Of a stretch of DNA of 64,000 nt, positions 33,931-43,323 are shown in pieces. Each line of letters opens with the position of its first letter. Positions within the stretch are counted from its first letter, which is position 1. Origin of the DNA: JALYYC01 sp963795805. GTDB taxonomy: Bacteria; Chloroflexota; Dormibacteria; CF-121. The position numbers and the translations under genes were made by a program. A model generated the notes under the pieces. The model saw only the letters and a list, made by a program, of their open reading frames with translations, did not search any database and was not told the DNA's origin. The stretch lies in contig CAWCIV010000004.1 in assembly GCA_963795805.1 (NCBI GenBank), positions 868,001-932,000 on the forward strand. Reading direction: 5' to 3'.

Positions 33931-35076
33931 TCAGCCTGAGAGGATCTGACGGCCGGGAGGACCCTGTGCGGGCTGAACCAATTGACGGAATAGGGCAGTG
34001 ACCTCGGCGTCGCTGACGTTCAGGGCCTCCTCGCCAATTTCGAGCTCGGCCCTGGTGAACCCGGGCACCGCCGCGGTGTCGAGGTAACGAAACAGGGCGA
34101 CGCGCTCCTTTTGAGCGATCGCAGTCGCCCTGGGCAGCAAGGTCTCGACGGTCCCGGGCAGGTAGACGTGCATCATGTGGGCATGTGGCGGATCTGGAAT
34201 GATCCGTACCCCCGGAACCGCCCTGAGCGCCTCGGCCACGCGCAGGGCGCGCTCGTGATAGAGCGGGAATCGGTCCAGCTTTTGGTGGAGGGCGGCGCGG
34301 GCCGCGATCACGAGTGGAAAGATGCGGATGATCCGTCCTCCATGGCGCTGCTGCCAGAGGCGGGCCTCCGCGATAAAGTCCGCGGGACCGCACAGCACGG
34401 CGCCGGCAATGGCCCCGAGGCCCTTGTACATCGAGACGTAGACGCTGTCGAAGAGGCCTGCGATCTCCGGCATCGAGCGCTTCATCGCGGGTGCCGCCTC
34501 CCAGAGGCGCGCACCATCGAGGTGGAGGCGGATTTCTCGCCCACGGGCCCAGGCGACCTGGCCGTTCAGGCTGTCCCAATCTGGTAGCTGCCCGCCGATC
34601 TCACGCTGTGGCAGCTCGAGCAGCAGTGCCGCGATCCTGCCGCGTATCCCCTTGAGGGCTTCAAGGGTGATGAGCTCGGTCGCCGTTCCAACGAGCACAC
34701 CTTCGAGGTGATGGAGAGCCTGGTAGCCCTTCTCCTCGTGCAACTCGAGGTGGCACGTTGGGTGAAACGCGACGCGCCGCACGCCCTGCCGGTCGGCCCA
34801 GACCCGGAGAGCGATCTGCTGCGCCATCGTGCCGCTGGGCATGAAGACGGCAGCCTCTTTGCCGAGGAGGGTCGCGATCTCCTGCTCGAAGTTCGCGATG
34901 ACCTCGCGCTCCCCGTAGAGATCCACCACCTCATCGGGTTGCGCCGCGCCCACCAACTCTTCGAGCCATGACCGGACCCGGCGCCGATTTAAGGACAGGT
35001 CGACTACGGACCGATCGCAGGCATCCCGGGCCTTTCGGAATTCGCTCAACGTTTGTTCTAGGCTGGCGCTCGGCAT
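33931..35076 (-). CDS. PLP-dependent lyase of the threonine aldolase / beta-eliminating family
   Basis: 381 residues. Fold type I PLP enzyme: AAVFMPSGTMAQQIALRVWADR, HLDGARLWEAAP (PLP Asp and Arg), and SMYKGLGAIAGAVLCG with the Schiff-base Lys. It resembles low-specificity threonine aldolases but has an N-terminal extension of about 40 residues and a long insertion-free core. Cleavage of a beta-hydroxy amino acid is likely. Ribosome binding site GAGGAG is 3 bases before the ATG. Confidence 0.8.
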   Translation of the reverse strand: MPSASLEQTLSEFRKARDACDRSVVDLSLNRRRVRSWLEELVGAAQPDEVVDLYGEREVIANFEQEIATLLGKEAAVFMPSGTMAQQIALRVWADRQGVRRVAFHPTCHLELHEEKGYQALHHLEGVLVGTATELITLEALKGIRGRIAALLLELPQREIGGQLPDWDSLNGQVAWARGREIRLHLDGARLWEAAPAMKRSMPEIAGLFDSVYVSMYKGLGAIAGAVLCGPADFIAEARLWQQRHGGRIIRIFPLVIAARAALHQKLDRFPLYHERALRVAEALRAVPGVRIIPDPPHAHMMHVYLPGTVETLLPRATAIAQKERVALFRYLDTAAVPGFTRAELEIGEEALNVSDAEVTALFRQLVQPAQGPPGRQILSG

Positions 35077-35159
35077 CTACTCCTCGATGGCTCTGGCCCG
35101 AATCCTCTGCTGGAGCATCGCGCCTCATGATAGGGCCGGTCTCGGTACGCTGATGGGGC

Positions 35160-35756
35160 ATGAACTGGAGGGCCTTTGTGGAAGCCTTCGTCACGCTTGC
35201 GGTGATCATGGATCCGCTCGGCAGCGCCCCGATCTTCATATCCTTGACCGCAGCCCGAACGCGGGTGGAACGCCAGCGAGCGGCGCTCCAGGCCGCGGCC
35301 GCGGCCGGCGCCGTGATCCTGCTCTTTGCGCTCTTTGGCGGCCTGGTGTTGGACTACCTCCGCGTTTCGGTCCAGAGCCTCGAGATCGCCGGCGGCTTGC
35401 TCCTCCTGCTGGTGGCGCTGCAGATGCTCCGCGGCGAGCAGATAGCCGAGACCGACAGCGCCAACGTCGCGCTTGTTCCATTGGCCACGCCCTTGCTCGC
35501 CGGTCCGGGCGCGATTGCCGCCGTCATGGTCCTGACGCGCCGCTATCCTGATACGGGCGGACGGGTGGCGATTGTGCTGGCGATCGCTGGGGTCGTCGTC
35601 GTCATCGCCGCCGGACTGCTGCTGGCGGATCGGATCGCCGGGTTCCTGCGGCCCTCGATTATCCAGCTGCTGACACGCGTGCTCGGTCTGCTCCTGTCGG
35701 CGATCGCCGTGCAGTTCATCGTCGACGCCGTCAGGGTCATCGTGACCCCGGCTTGA
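35160..35756 (+). CDS. MarC-family integral membrane protein
   Basis: 198 residues, six membrane helices. FVTLAVIMDPLGSAPIFISLTA, LEIAGGLLLLLVALQMLRG and VPLATPLLAGPGAIAAVMVL are MarC/SNG landmarks. Despite the name, no role in antibiotic resistance is established for the family. TACGCT lies 8 bases before the ATG, so the leader is absent or very short. Confidence 0.88.
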   Translation: MNWRAFVEAFVTLAVIMDPLGSAPIFISLTAARTRVERQRAALQAAAAAGAVILLFALFGGLVLDYLRVSVQSLEIAGGLLLLLVALQMLRGEQIAETDSANVALVPLATPLLAGPGAIAAVMVLTRRYPDTGGRVAIVLAIAGVVVVIAAGLLLADRIAGFLRPSIIQLLTRVLGLLLSAIAVQFIVDAVRVIVTPA

Positions 35757-35813
35757 GCTAGCACGCGGCCGATGATGCGGAGCAATGAACGCTGGGCCTC
35801 AGCTCGCCACCCG

Positions 35814-37046
35814 CTACGCGGTCGAGCGTGGCCTGGTTGAGGGCATCGCTTTTTGAACTGACGGCTTCCGCCTCCGCGGTGTACTCGCGAGCGTTCGCGG
35901 AGGCGGGAACTCGGACAGGAGATCGGCGCTCTCGACCTGGAATAGGCGCTCGGCTGCGGGCAACCCGTGCAGCCGATGCAGGCCAAGATCCCCGAAGCCA
36001 ACTCCGGCCGGCTCGAGACCGGCGACCGCCTCCCGGACGGAGCTCGAAAGGAGGATCTGGCCGCCGTGGCTGGCGAAGCAGATCCGAGCCGCCGTGTGCA
36101 CGGGAAGGCCCAGGTAGCCAGTGTCAGTCAGGGTGGGGCGACCGGCGTGCAGGCCGATGCGTATTCGAACTCGCACGCCTGTCGGCCAAGCCCAGGTGCC
36201 GACCTTCTTCTGGATGGCGAGGGCCGCCTCGAGGGCGGCGGATGCCCGCTCGAAGACGGCGAACATCTCGTCCGCCCGGGTTTCGACTACGCGGCCACCG
36301 GAGCCCTGGATCGCCACGCGCAGCAATCGGCGGGTGTCCGCCAGCAGCCCTTCATATCGCTCGCCCAGTTGTCGAACCAGGGCGGTCGAGTCCTCGATGT
36401 CGGTGAAGAGGAAGGTCACGAAGCCCGTCGGCAACGTGCGTACTTCGCGGGTCCCGGCCGTGACCTCGGCGTGCATCCATTGGTTTTCAACGGCGAGCTT
36501 CGCCGCTGCGATGACCGTGCGAGCCAGGTCGGGATCCGTGAGGACCATCCGGTCGTGGAGCAACGCCGTCGTGGGCCGGCCGCGCTGCTCGAGCACCGTG
36601 AGCGTCCGCCTGTCATTCTCGGTGGGCACGACCACCACCTGGCCATTGCCGTCAAGGTATGACCCGGCCGAGTCGGACCACTGCAAGACCGCCAGGGTGG
36701 GATCGCCGAGCACGATGCGCAGCCGACTTTCCATCTGCTCTGATGTGCCAAGTCCGCCGAGTTCGATCACCGCCTTTCCCGCCGCCGCCTGCAGGCTCTG
36801 CGATCGCAACTGGCCCGTCATGAATCCGATTGGCACAATGCCGTATTTCTTGGCGGCTCGGAGCAACCTCGTCCGTGCCCGATCCCGAGCGGCCTCATTC
36901 TCAAACGTCGTCTGATTGAAGCGGGAGAGCGCGTTGCGGACATGGCCCTCGTCGTTGATTGGGAGAAGCCGGCGGCCGCGCGCGTCAATGTAGGCAAAGG
37001 CGCTGTCCGGTAGCCGCGCCCGTGTCTTCGCATCGAGCTGGGTCAA
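35814..37046 (-). CDS. Class III adenylate/guanylate cyclase-domain protein with N-terminal DUF6582-like and GAF-like regions
   Basis: 410 residues from TTG 37046, overlapping the DNA ligase stop (TTGA). Residues 1-70 (LPDSAFAYIDARGRRLLPINDEGHVRNALSRFNQ) are a small domain found fused in many actinobacterial proteins. Residues 85-205 resemble a degraded GAF-like sensor region. Residues 215-380 are a class III cyclase domain: FVTFLFTDIEDSTAL (first metal Asp) and ETRADEMFAVF (second metal position). The substrate-specificity residues cannot be assigned by eye. Earlier starts up to 37346 are antisense-looking text within the ligase gene. Confidence 0.7.
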   Translation of the reverse strand: MTQLDAKTRARLPDSAFAYIDARGRRLLPINDEGHVRNALSRFNQTTFENEAARDRARTRLLRAAKKYGIVPIGFMTGQLRSQSLQAAAGKAVIELGGLGTSEQMESRLRIVLGDPTLAVLQWSDSAGSYLDGNGQVVVVPTENDRRTLTVLEQRGRPTTALLHDRMVLTDPDLARTVIAAAKLAVENQWMHAEVTAGTREVRTLPTGFVTFLFTDIEDSTALVRQLGERYEGLLADTRRLLRVAIQGSGGRVVETRADEMFAVFERASAALEAALAIQKKVGTWAWPTGVRVRIRIGLHAGRPTLTDTGYLGLPVHTAARICFASHGGQILLSSSVREAVAGLEPAGVGFGDLGLHRLHGLPAAERLFQVESADLLSEFPPPRTLASTPRRRKPSVQKAMPSTRPRSTA

Positions 37047-38776
37047 GCCGGGACCTTGCGTTCGCGCTGCTGACGGAACAAGTCGGCGATCTCCTTCACC
37101 GTGGTCGCATCTTCCGCCTTTTTGTCTGCTCCCCGAAACGAGACCACCCGCGGAAAGCGAAGCGCGAACCCGGGCTCGTCGCCAACCTTGCCCGCCGTGT
37201 GTCTCGGGCTGGGCGTGATCTCGTCGGCGAGCACTTCGACCACCACCTCGGGCTTGAGCCAGACGTCTGGCACGAGGATTGAATCCACGCGCGCCGGTCG
37301 CTGATCGACCTGCAGCTTGTCGGCTCGGTCGTGGATCTCCCGCCACTCGACGTCGGAGAGGCCGGTGCCGAGCTTTGTGATGGTCGCGAAGCGGTCGTTT
37401 TCCGCATCGTAGACGCCTGCCAGCAGTGCGCCCGCGCCAAACGCCGCGCGCTTGCCTTTGCCAAAGTAGTAGCCGAGCAGCACGAGGTCGACGGTGTCAT
37501 TGAGCTCGCCACTCGTGTGGCGCTTCAACTTGACCCAGTTGAAATTGCGCGCGCCCGCCTGGTACTTGGAATCCGGTCGCTTGACCACGACCCCTTCGAG
37601 GCCCTGGCTGATGTTGTCCAGCAGTGTCCTGGTGAGCACCTCGACGGAGTCGGTCTTGATGATGGGCGCGGGGAGCAGCACCGTGGATCCCGCGATCACG
37701 TCGTTGACCTGGGCCAGCCGTTCCTCGTACGGCAGCTCGGTGAGGTCGTGGCCGTTCCGGTAGACGATGTCGAAGACGAAGGCGATGAGCGGCAGCTCCT
37801 GCGCGGCCTGCTCGATGCCATGCTGCCGTCGTCGCGTCGTGGTCAGATGGAACGGCAGGTACTCATCCGACTCCTTGCTGTAGGCGATCGCTTCCCCGTC
37901 GAGGATGAGGCTGTCATCCTTCAGGCCTCGGGCGGCTGTGGTGAGCTCGGAGAACATCAGTGTGAAATCCTCGAGATTGCGCGAAAAGACGCGCACGGTC
38001 GACCCGTCTTTGTGGATCTGCACGCGGATCCCGTCGTACTTCGGCTGGACCGCGACGAGCCCGAGTCGCTTGATCACCGCCTCCGGGTTGGGCAGGCGCT
38101 CGGCCAGCTGGCTCCGGATCGGCCTTCCGACCGTAACCTTGAGCGCCTCCACCGCACCTTCCCCGCCGGACCAGAAGGTTCTCGCAATCAGGCCCAGGTC
38201 GGACGTTCGGTTGTAGGCGCCTTCGAGTATCGGACGCATGGACCGGTCGCCTTTCCTGGCAAAGGAGAGCGCGTCGAGCAGGGTCGGATCGCCGATGCCG
38301 AGCCGTAGTCGGCCGAGCGCGATACGCACGAGATATTTGGCGGAGCTCGGCTCGGCCTGTTTCAGCAGGCCGGCAAACAGCGAGCGCTTCCTTTCGACGG
38401 ATCCGGGGCCGGACGCGGCGGCGATTTCGGTCAGGGTCGCATGCACCTCACTGATTGGGAGGGACGCCGTCGACCCGTCACCCGCAACCGCGGCCGCCAC
38501 CAGGCCCAGGTCGCCCAGCTGGCCGAAGCGTTTCGCGACGCCCTCGGCCGAGACGTCAAACGCCTGGGCGATCGCGGCGATCACCAGCTTGTCGCCGAGA
38601 CCGATCTCGACCGGCTCGAAGAAGGGCGCCAGCCGGCCCTGGATCAGATAGGTCAGTGGTTGAATCTCGTCGCTCGAGCTCTGGAGGTAAACCTCGGAGA
38701 GGATCTTGACGAGCTCGTTCCGGCTACTGGTCGACTCCAGCCGATCGAGGTAGCCACTGAGGTCGGCGAACGTCAT
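37043..38776 (-). CDS. ATP-dependent DNA ligase (archaeal/eukaryotic LigI-like, three-domain)
   Basis: 577 residues. An N-terminal DNA-binding domain (1-200), a nucleotidyltransferase domain with motif I PKYDGIR (adenylated Lys), motif III DSLILDGEAIA, motif IV EGVVVKRPDS, motif V WVKLKR, and a C-terminal OB domain (PDVWLKPEVVVEV). This is the long LigB/archaeal form rather than the NHEJ LigD form, and no Ku gene is near. ATGA overlap with the Nudix gene upstream and TTGA overlap with the cyclase gene downstream place all three in one operon. Confidence 0.92.
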   Translation of the reverse strand: MTFADLSGYLDRLESTSSRNELVKILSEVYLQSSSDEIQPLTYLIQGRLAPFFEPVEIGLGDKLVIAAIAQAFDVSAEGVAKRFGQLGDLGLVAAAVAGDGSTASLPISEVHATLTEIAAASGPGSVERKRSLFAGLLKQAEPSSAKYLVRIALGRLRLGIGDPTLLDALSFARKGDRSMRPILEGAYNRTSDLGLIARTFWSGGEGAVEALKVTVGRPIRSQLAERLPNPEAVIKRLGLVAVQPKYDGIRVQIHKDGSTVRVFSRNLEDFTLMFSELTTAARGLKDDSLILDGEAIAYSKESDEYLPFHLTTTRRRQHGIEQAAQELPLIAFVFDIVYRNGHDLTELPYEERLAQVNDVIAGSTVLLPAPIIKTDSVEVLTRTLLDNISQGLEGVVVKRPDSKYQAGARNFNWVKLKRHTSGELNDTVDLVLLGYYFGKGKRAAFGAGALLAGVYDAENDRFATITKLGTGLSDVEWREIHDRADKLQVDQRPARVDSILVPDVWLKPEVVVEVLADEITPSPRHTAGKVGDEPGFALRFPRVVSFRGADKKAEDATTVKEIADLFRQQRERKVPA

Positions 38777-39231
38777 GGCAGCGCCTCGAGGCGGTCGATG
38801 AAGGCTCGCTGGGCCGCCAGGATTTTGCGACGGGCCGCGGCCGGGTCAAGCCAGAGGGCTCGGTCCACCTCGGGAAACTGCTGGACCCGTCCCGAGTGTG
38901 GCGGCCATTCCAGCGGGAAGGTGTTGCTGACGACTCGCGCGACATCCAGGTCGCCCGGCACCGCCCAGGCATGGACCAGCTTGCCTCCGGCCTGGCGCAC
39001 AGTGCCCAGGGCAACGAACGCTCCTTCGGGAGATGGGACGCCCAGCTCTTCGCGAAATTCGCGACGGGCGACCTCGATTCCCACCTCATCGGCTCCGATC
39101 TCGCCCTTCGGAATCGTCCAGGCCCCCTCGTCTCGCTTCTGCCAGAAGGGACCGCCCGGATGCACCAGGAGCACCTCCAGTGCCAAATCCCGTCGTCGGT
39201 ACAGCAGCAAACCCGCGCTCTCGACACCCAC
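38773..39231 (-). CDS. Nudix hydrolase
   Basis: 152 residues. The complete Nudix box GEIGADEVGIEVARREFREELGV is present, preceded by EGAWTIPKG. The protein resembles small NUDIX enzymes that clean nucleotide pools or hydrolyse Ap4A-type dinucleotides. GTG at 39231 has TACGGT 7 bases upstream on the minus strand (39244-39239), so it can be transcribed on its own as a leaderless message. Coupled to the ATP-dependent ligase by a 4-base overlap. Confidence 0.88.
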   Translation of the reverse strand: MGVESAGLLLYRRRDLALEVLLVHPGGPFWQKRDEGAWTIPKGEIGADEVGIEVARREFREELGVPSPEGAFVALGTVRQAGGKLVHAWAVPGDLDVARVVSNTFPLEWPPHSGRVQQFPEVDRALWLDPAAARRKILAAQRAFIDRLEALP

Positions 39232-39236
39232 GCCTA

Positions 39237-40943
39237 TTACCGTATCTCAGCGGCGACTGCGCGGCCGGCGGTACGGCCCGAGAAGAGACAGCCGCCCAGG
39301 AAGGTTCCCTCGAGCGATCGGTATCCATGCATGCCGCCCCCGCCGAAGCCGGCGACCTCGCCAGCGGCATAGAGGCCTGGTAGCGGCGCTCCGTCGGCCC
39401 GGAGGACGCGGCCGGAGAGGTCGGTCTGAATGCCGCCGAGGGTTTTGCGCGTCAGGAGGCGCAATCGAACCGCGATCAACGGCCCCGCTTCCGGGTCCAG
39501 TAATCGGTGGGGCTTCGCCACCCGGATCAGCCGGTCGCCCAGGTAGCGCCGGGCGTCGCGGATGGCGATCACCTGTGGATCCGTTGGCGTCGGGTTGTCG
39601 ATGTCCCGGTCTCGCGCCGTGATTTCGCGCTCGAGCACCGCTGGATCCAGCCGTGGCTCATCGGCCAGAGCGTTCATCCCACGGACCAGCTCGGTGAGGT
39701 TCGCGGCGACCACGAAGTCCGCCCCCTTTCGTTTGAACGTCTCGACGGGTCCAGGGCCTGATTTCGAAGCCACGCGCTGAAGCAGGAGCCGCATATCTTT
39801 GTTGGTCAGGTCCGGATTCTGCTCGGATCCAGAGAGCGCGAACTCACGGCGGATGATCCGCTGGGTCAGTACGAACCACGAATAGTCGTACCCGGTGGTG
39901 CGCAGGTGAGCCAGCGTGCCGAGGGTGTCGAACCCCGGGAACAGCGGCGCCGGCAACCGCTTCCCAGCGGCGTCGAACCACATCGCTGAGGGACCGGGGA
40001 GGATTCGAATGCCGTGGTCGGGCCAGATCGGACGCCAGTTTTCGATGCCCTCCACGTAATGCCACATCCGATCGCCGTTGATCAAGGCCCCGCCGGCCGC
40101 TTCCGTGACCCCCAGCATTCGCCCGTCGACATGCGCGGGTACGCCGGTCAGGAGCTGCGCCGGCGGTTTCCCAAGACGGGCCGGCCAGTTCTTTCGCACC
40201 AGCTCGTGGTTGCCGCCCAAACCGCCCGAGCTCACGATTACGGCCTGCGCTCGCAGTTCGAATCCCCCGACTGGGACACGCGAGCTGGGCCTGCCCCGCT
40301 CGACTCCGCTCGGCTCGAGAACCGTGCCCTGCACGCCATCGATGGCACCGCCGGTGGCGGTCAGGGTGTCGACCTGGTGCCGGAATTTCACGGTGACCAG
40401 GCCGTGCGTCATCGCCTCGCGGACCCGCCGCTCGAAGGGCGCCACGACGCCAGGCCCGGTTCCCCAGGTGACATGGAATCGCGGCACGGAATTGCCTGGA
40501 CCGCTCGGCCCATACCCGGCCCGCTCCGCCCAGCCGACAACCGGGAACAGGCCGATCCCGTGTGACCGCAACCACGACCGTTTTTCGCCCGCGGCGAAGG
40601 CCAGGTACGCCTCCGCCCACCTCCGCGGCCAGCGGTCTTCCTCCCGGTCGAAGCCCGCCGTCGCCATCCAGTCCTTGAGTGCCAGCTCATACGAGTCGTG
40701 CACGCCAAGGCGTCGCTGCTCCGGCGAGTTGACGAGGAAGAGGCCGCCAAATGACCAGAAGGCCTGCCCGCCCAGCCAGGGCGCCGGTTCCTGCTCCAGC
40801 AGAATCACGTGGCGACCGGCGGCGGCGAGTTCCGCAGTGGCGACTAATCCGGCAAGGCCGGCCCCGACGACGATGACGTCCGCTCGACGGGGAGGTATGG
40901 TCTCGCTCGTCCTACATGCCGGGGAGGCCGTGCGCCGTTCCAA
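39237..40943 (-). CDS. FAD-binding dehydrogenase (3-ketosteroid dehydrogenase-like group)
   Basis: About 568 residues. ADVIVVGAGLAGLVATAELAAAGRHVILLE is the Rossmann FAD motif; GGQAFWSFGGLFLV and the C-terminal GLYAAGEVAGFGGGGMHGYRSLEGTFLGGCLFSG match the fumarate-reductase/KstD-like flavoproteins common in Actinobacteria. No standard start exists after the stop of the preceding gene, so TTG 40943 inside the end of the DUF2182 gene is the best choice. Substrate unknown. Confidence 0.8.
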   Translation of the reverse strand: MERRTASPACRTSETIPPRRADVIVVGAGLAGLVATAELAAAGRHVILLEQEPAPWLGGQAFWSFGGLFLVNSPEQRRLGVHDSYELALKDWMATAGFDREEDRWPRRWAEAYLAFAAGEKRSWLRSHGIGLFPVVGWAERAGYGPSGPGNSVPRFHVTWGTGPGVVAPFERRVREAMTHGLVTVKFRHQVDTLTATGGAIDGVQGTVLEPSGVERGRPSSRVPVGGFELRAQAVIVSSGGLGGNHELVRKNWPARLGKPPAQLLTGVPAHVDGRMLGVTEAAGGALINGDRMWHYVEGIENWRPIWPDHGIRILPGPSAMWFDAAGKRLPAPLFPGFDTLGTLAHLRTTGYDYSWFVLTQRIIRREFALSGSEQNPDLTNKDMRLLLQRVASKSGPGPVETFKRKGADFVVAANLTELVRGMNALADEPRLDPAVLEREITARDRDIDNPTPTDPQVIAIRDARRYLGDRLIRVAKPHRLLDPEAGPLIAVRLRLLTRKTLGGIQTDLSGRVLRADGAPLPGLYAAGEVAGFGGGGMHGYRSLEGTFLGGCLFSGRTAGRAVAAEIR

Positions 40944-41676
40944 CCACGATCGTGCCATACGCCATGAACGCGACGCCGGCCACCCGCGCAATGGCCGGTC
41001 CCCACTGCAGTGATTTCTCGGCAAAGATCAGAACGGTCAATGCGATCATGGCCGCGACGTTCATGATGCCAAGTGGAAAGAGGATTGCGAACAGCAGCCA
41101 GCAGCACCCGAGGCAGTACGCTCCGTGCCGCAAGCCCATCTGGAACGCCCCGGCAGGACCTTCACGCCACGACGTCAGGAGGAAGCTCAAGGGGCTGCGG
41201 CATTTCGTCAGGCAAAGATTCTTGAGCGGGGTGAGCTGGTAGAGACCGCCCAGGAACAGGATCGCCCCGCCGAACCGCGGCGCGTTGTCCATCAGCCATG
41301 GCGATTGCATGGCCAGCTGGCTCGCAGCCGCGGCCGCCGCGTACGCCGCGATCCCGAACGCGATCCAGACCACCAGGTATCCGCTCACGAAGACCCAGGT
41401 GGGCACAAACGGCTCGGCGCGTTCCCGCTTCCCCGCACTGACTGTCGTGAACATCAGGATCATCGGGGCCGCCGTCGGAAACATCATGGCGATCATCATC
41501 GCCACCCAGGCGACCAGGAAGAAAGGCAGCGCCCACCCCATGGTCAGCCCCATGCCTGGCGCCATGCCGGACTGCCGCCACACCACCACCCAGCAGATCG
41601 CTGCCAGTACGAGCAACGACGTCAGGACGACGTTCCGCTGGCGTCGGAGCCGGACCGCATTCGTTGTGGCGATCAC
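40912..41676 (-). CDS. DUF2182 integral membrane protein
   Basis: 254 residues, about six membrane helices, GTG start. Conserved points: AWVAMMIAMMFPTAAPMILMF (Met-rich), LYQLTPLKNLCLTKCRSPLSFL and LRHGAYCLGCCWLLF, giving Cys and Met groups suited to metal binding. In many genomes DUF2182 lies next to DUF1326, as here, and the pair is called a predicted metal-binding membrane system. The actual function is unknown. Confidence 0.85.
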   Translation of the reverse strand: MIATTNAVRLRRQRNVVLTSLLVLAAICWVVVWRQSGMAPGMGLTMGWALPFFLVAWVAMMIAMMFPTAAPMILMFTTVSAGKRERAEPFVPTWVFVSGYLVVWIAFGIAAYAAAAAASQLAMQSPWLMDNAPRFGGAILFLGGLYQLTPLKNLCLTKCRSPLSFLLTSWREGPAGAFQMGLRHGAYCLGCCWLLFAILFPLGIMNVAAMIALTVLIFAEKSLQWGPAIARVAGVAFMAYGTIVVGTAHGLPGM

Positions 41677-41698
41677 ATGCGGAGCACCTGGTCTGGCG

Positions 41699-42331
41699 CT
41701 AGTTCTCGTAGCGGAAGTCGGTCAGGAACGCGTTCGTACCGCCGTCGACCTCAGCCTTCCAGAAGTGGTCATACCGCACGCTGCCGGCCTTCCCCTTCCG
41801 AAGTGGTTGGGCGACGGCCCCGAACGGCGCATTCGTGATCACGGCCGGGTTCTTGCCGTCGCCGCCCTTCAGTTCCTCGATTTCGCCGCGAAGGTACTGA
41901 CCGACTGCCAGTCGACGTTTGCCGCCGGAGTCCTCGAAGGTAATGGGCGCCGGCGTGATGCCCGCGACGCTTCCTACAAACGGACCGAGATTGGCGAGAT
42001 GCCCGCCCGCGCCACCTGAGAAGATCCCGGTCAGGGCCTCCGCCTGGGCCTTGTCTGCGCGCTCATCGATATACAAGGCGAGCTTCCAGCCGCCGTCGGT
42101 CATCTGCTTCGGTGACGAAACCACCAGGGCTGCGTTCAGGCCTTTGAGGTCGATGTTGCCCATCTTGCCGTTTCGAATGTGCCAGCCGATGAACACATCG
42201 CAGTGGTCCTCGGTCGCCGACCCAAAGAAAATGCACGAACACATCACCTTGCAGCTGCAGGCCTCGAAGTAGTCCCCTTCGACCACGAACGTCGTCTTGG
42301 GCTGCGTTGCCGCGGTCGTCGACTGGGCCAT
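41699..42331 (-). CDS. DUF1326 protein
   Basis: 210 residues. The N-terminal FEACSCKVMCSCIFFGSATEDHCDVFIGWH motif is the DUF1326 signature with five cysteines, followed by FSGGAGGHLANLGPFVG. Soluble, probably binds a metal. Strong ribosome binding site (CAGGAGGGG) before the ATG. It starts the minus-strand run of DUF2182, FAD dehydrogenase, Nudix, DNA ligase and cyclase genes. Confidence 0.88.
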   Translation of the reverse strand: MAQSTTAATQPKTTFVVEGDYFEACSCKVMCSCIFFGSATEDHCDVFIGWHIRNGKMGNIDLKGLNAALVVSSPKQMTDGGWKLALYIDERADKAQAEALTGIFSGGAGGHLANLGPFVGSVAGITPAPITFEDSGGKRRLAVGQYLRGEIEELKGGDGKNPAVITNAPFGAVAQPLRKGKAGSVRYDHFWKAEVDGGTNAFLTDFRYEN

Positions 42332-42439
42332 GTTCCCCTCCTGTTTCCGAACGAATCGACGGTTTCGTCCAGTCTAGCGCTCGCCGCGACCAAGGACAAG
42401 ATGGGGTAGGCTACGAGAGGGTCGGCTAGGAGGACACGA

Positions 42440-43159
42440 ATGGGAAAGCAAGCGGACACAGCCGTGGAGACGTTGAGATTTCCGGGTGAGACTGCCGAAT
42501 ACCGCAAAGCACGTCAGGAACTGCTGGAGGCGGAGATCGATCTTCGTGCCAGCGAGGAGGCGGTGTCGGCGAAGCGACGCAAGTTGCCGCTCGGCGGGCC
42601 GGTGCCGACGGATTACGTGTTCGACGCCTGGGACGACAGGGCCCATGCGGCTCGTGACCTTCGGCTCTCCGACCTCTTTCAAGACGGCAAGAACACGCTG
42701 TTTCTATACAGCTTCATGTTCATCCCAGGCGACAAGAGGCAGCCACTCGAGGTCGGCTGTCCATCCTGCACCGCGATCATCGATGCAATCGACGGCCAGG
42801 CCAGGCACCTTAATCAGCAGATCAACTTTGCCGTCGAAGCCAAAGCGCCCATCGAGCGCTTCCAGGCGCATGCGCACACCCGCGGCTGGCGCCACGCCCG
42901 GCTGCTGTCTTCGGCGAAGTCGTCATACCGGCACGACTATCACGCCGAAGACGCCGAAGGCAAGCAGCTGCCGATGGCTACGGTCTTCGTTCGTCGCGAC
43001 GGCAAGATCCATCATTTCTGGAGCAGCGAGATCTACTTCGCGGCGCCCGAGCCAGGCCACGATCGGCGGCATGTTGACTTCATGTGGCCGCTCTGGGCGA
43101 TGCTCGACCGCACGCCCGACGGCCGCGGGGACTGGCACCCGGCCCTGAGCTACTCGTAA
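42440..43159 (+). CDS. DUF899 thioredoxin-like protein
   Basis: 239 residues. LPLGGPVPTDYVFDAWDDRAHAARDLRLSDLF and LYSFMFIPGDKRQPLEVGCPSCTAIIDAI are the DUF899 markers, with a CPSC pair where thioredoxins have CxxC; WPLWAMLDRTPDGRGDWHPALSYS closes the family pattern. Likely a thiol-disulfide or peroxiredoxin-type protein; not characterised. AGGAGG ribosome binding site before the ATG. Transcribed divergently from DUF1326. Confidence 0.85.
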   Translation: MGKQADTAVETLRFPGETAEYRKARQELLEAEIDLRASEEAVSAKRRKLPLGGPVPTDYVFDAWDDRAHAARDLRLSDLFQDGKNTLFLYSFMFIPGDKRQPLEVGCPSCTAIIDAIDGQARHLNQQINFAVEAKAPIERFQAHAHTRGWRHARLLSSAKSSYRHDYHAEDAEGKQLPMATVFVRRDGKIHHFWSSEIYFAAPEPGHDRRHVDFMWPLWAMLDRTPDGRGDWHPALSYS

Positions 43160-43323
43160 GCACTCGGCTCGGGTCGAGGGCGGCACTGGCACGTACTTTG
43201 CCAACAGCAAACCACGGTCCTCGCACAAATCCCCATACGACCCGGCCGTCGCGGCGAGGTTGTGGCAGGTCAGCGCCGACCTGGTTGGTGATAGGGGAGG
43301 GGCCCGCGAGCGGGACGGAAGGG

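Noticed and set aside
35814..37346. Longer form of the cyclase gene with 100 extra N-terminal residues
   Set aside because: The extra part is Arg/Gly-rich text inside the DNA ligase gene; the TTG at 37046 overlapping the ligase stop gives a protein that starts right at a known domain.
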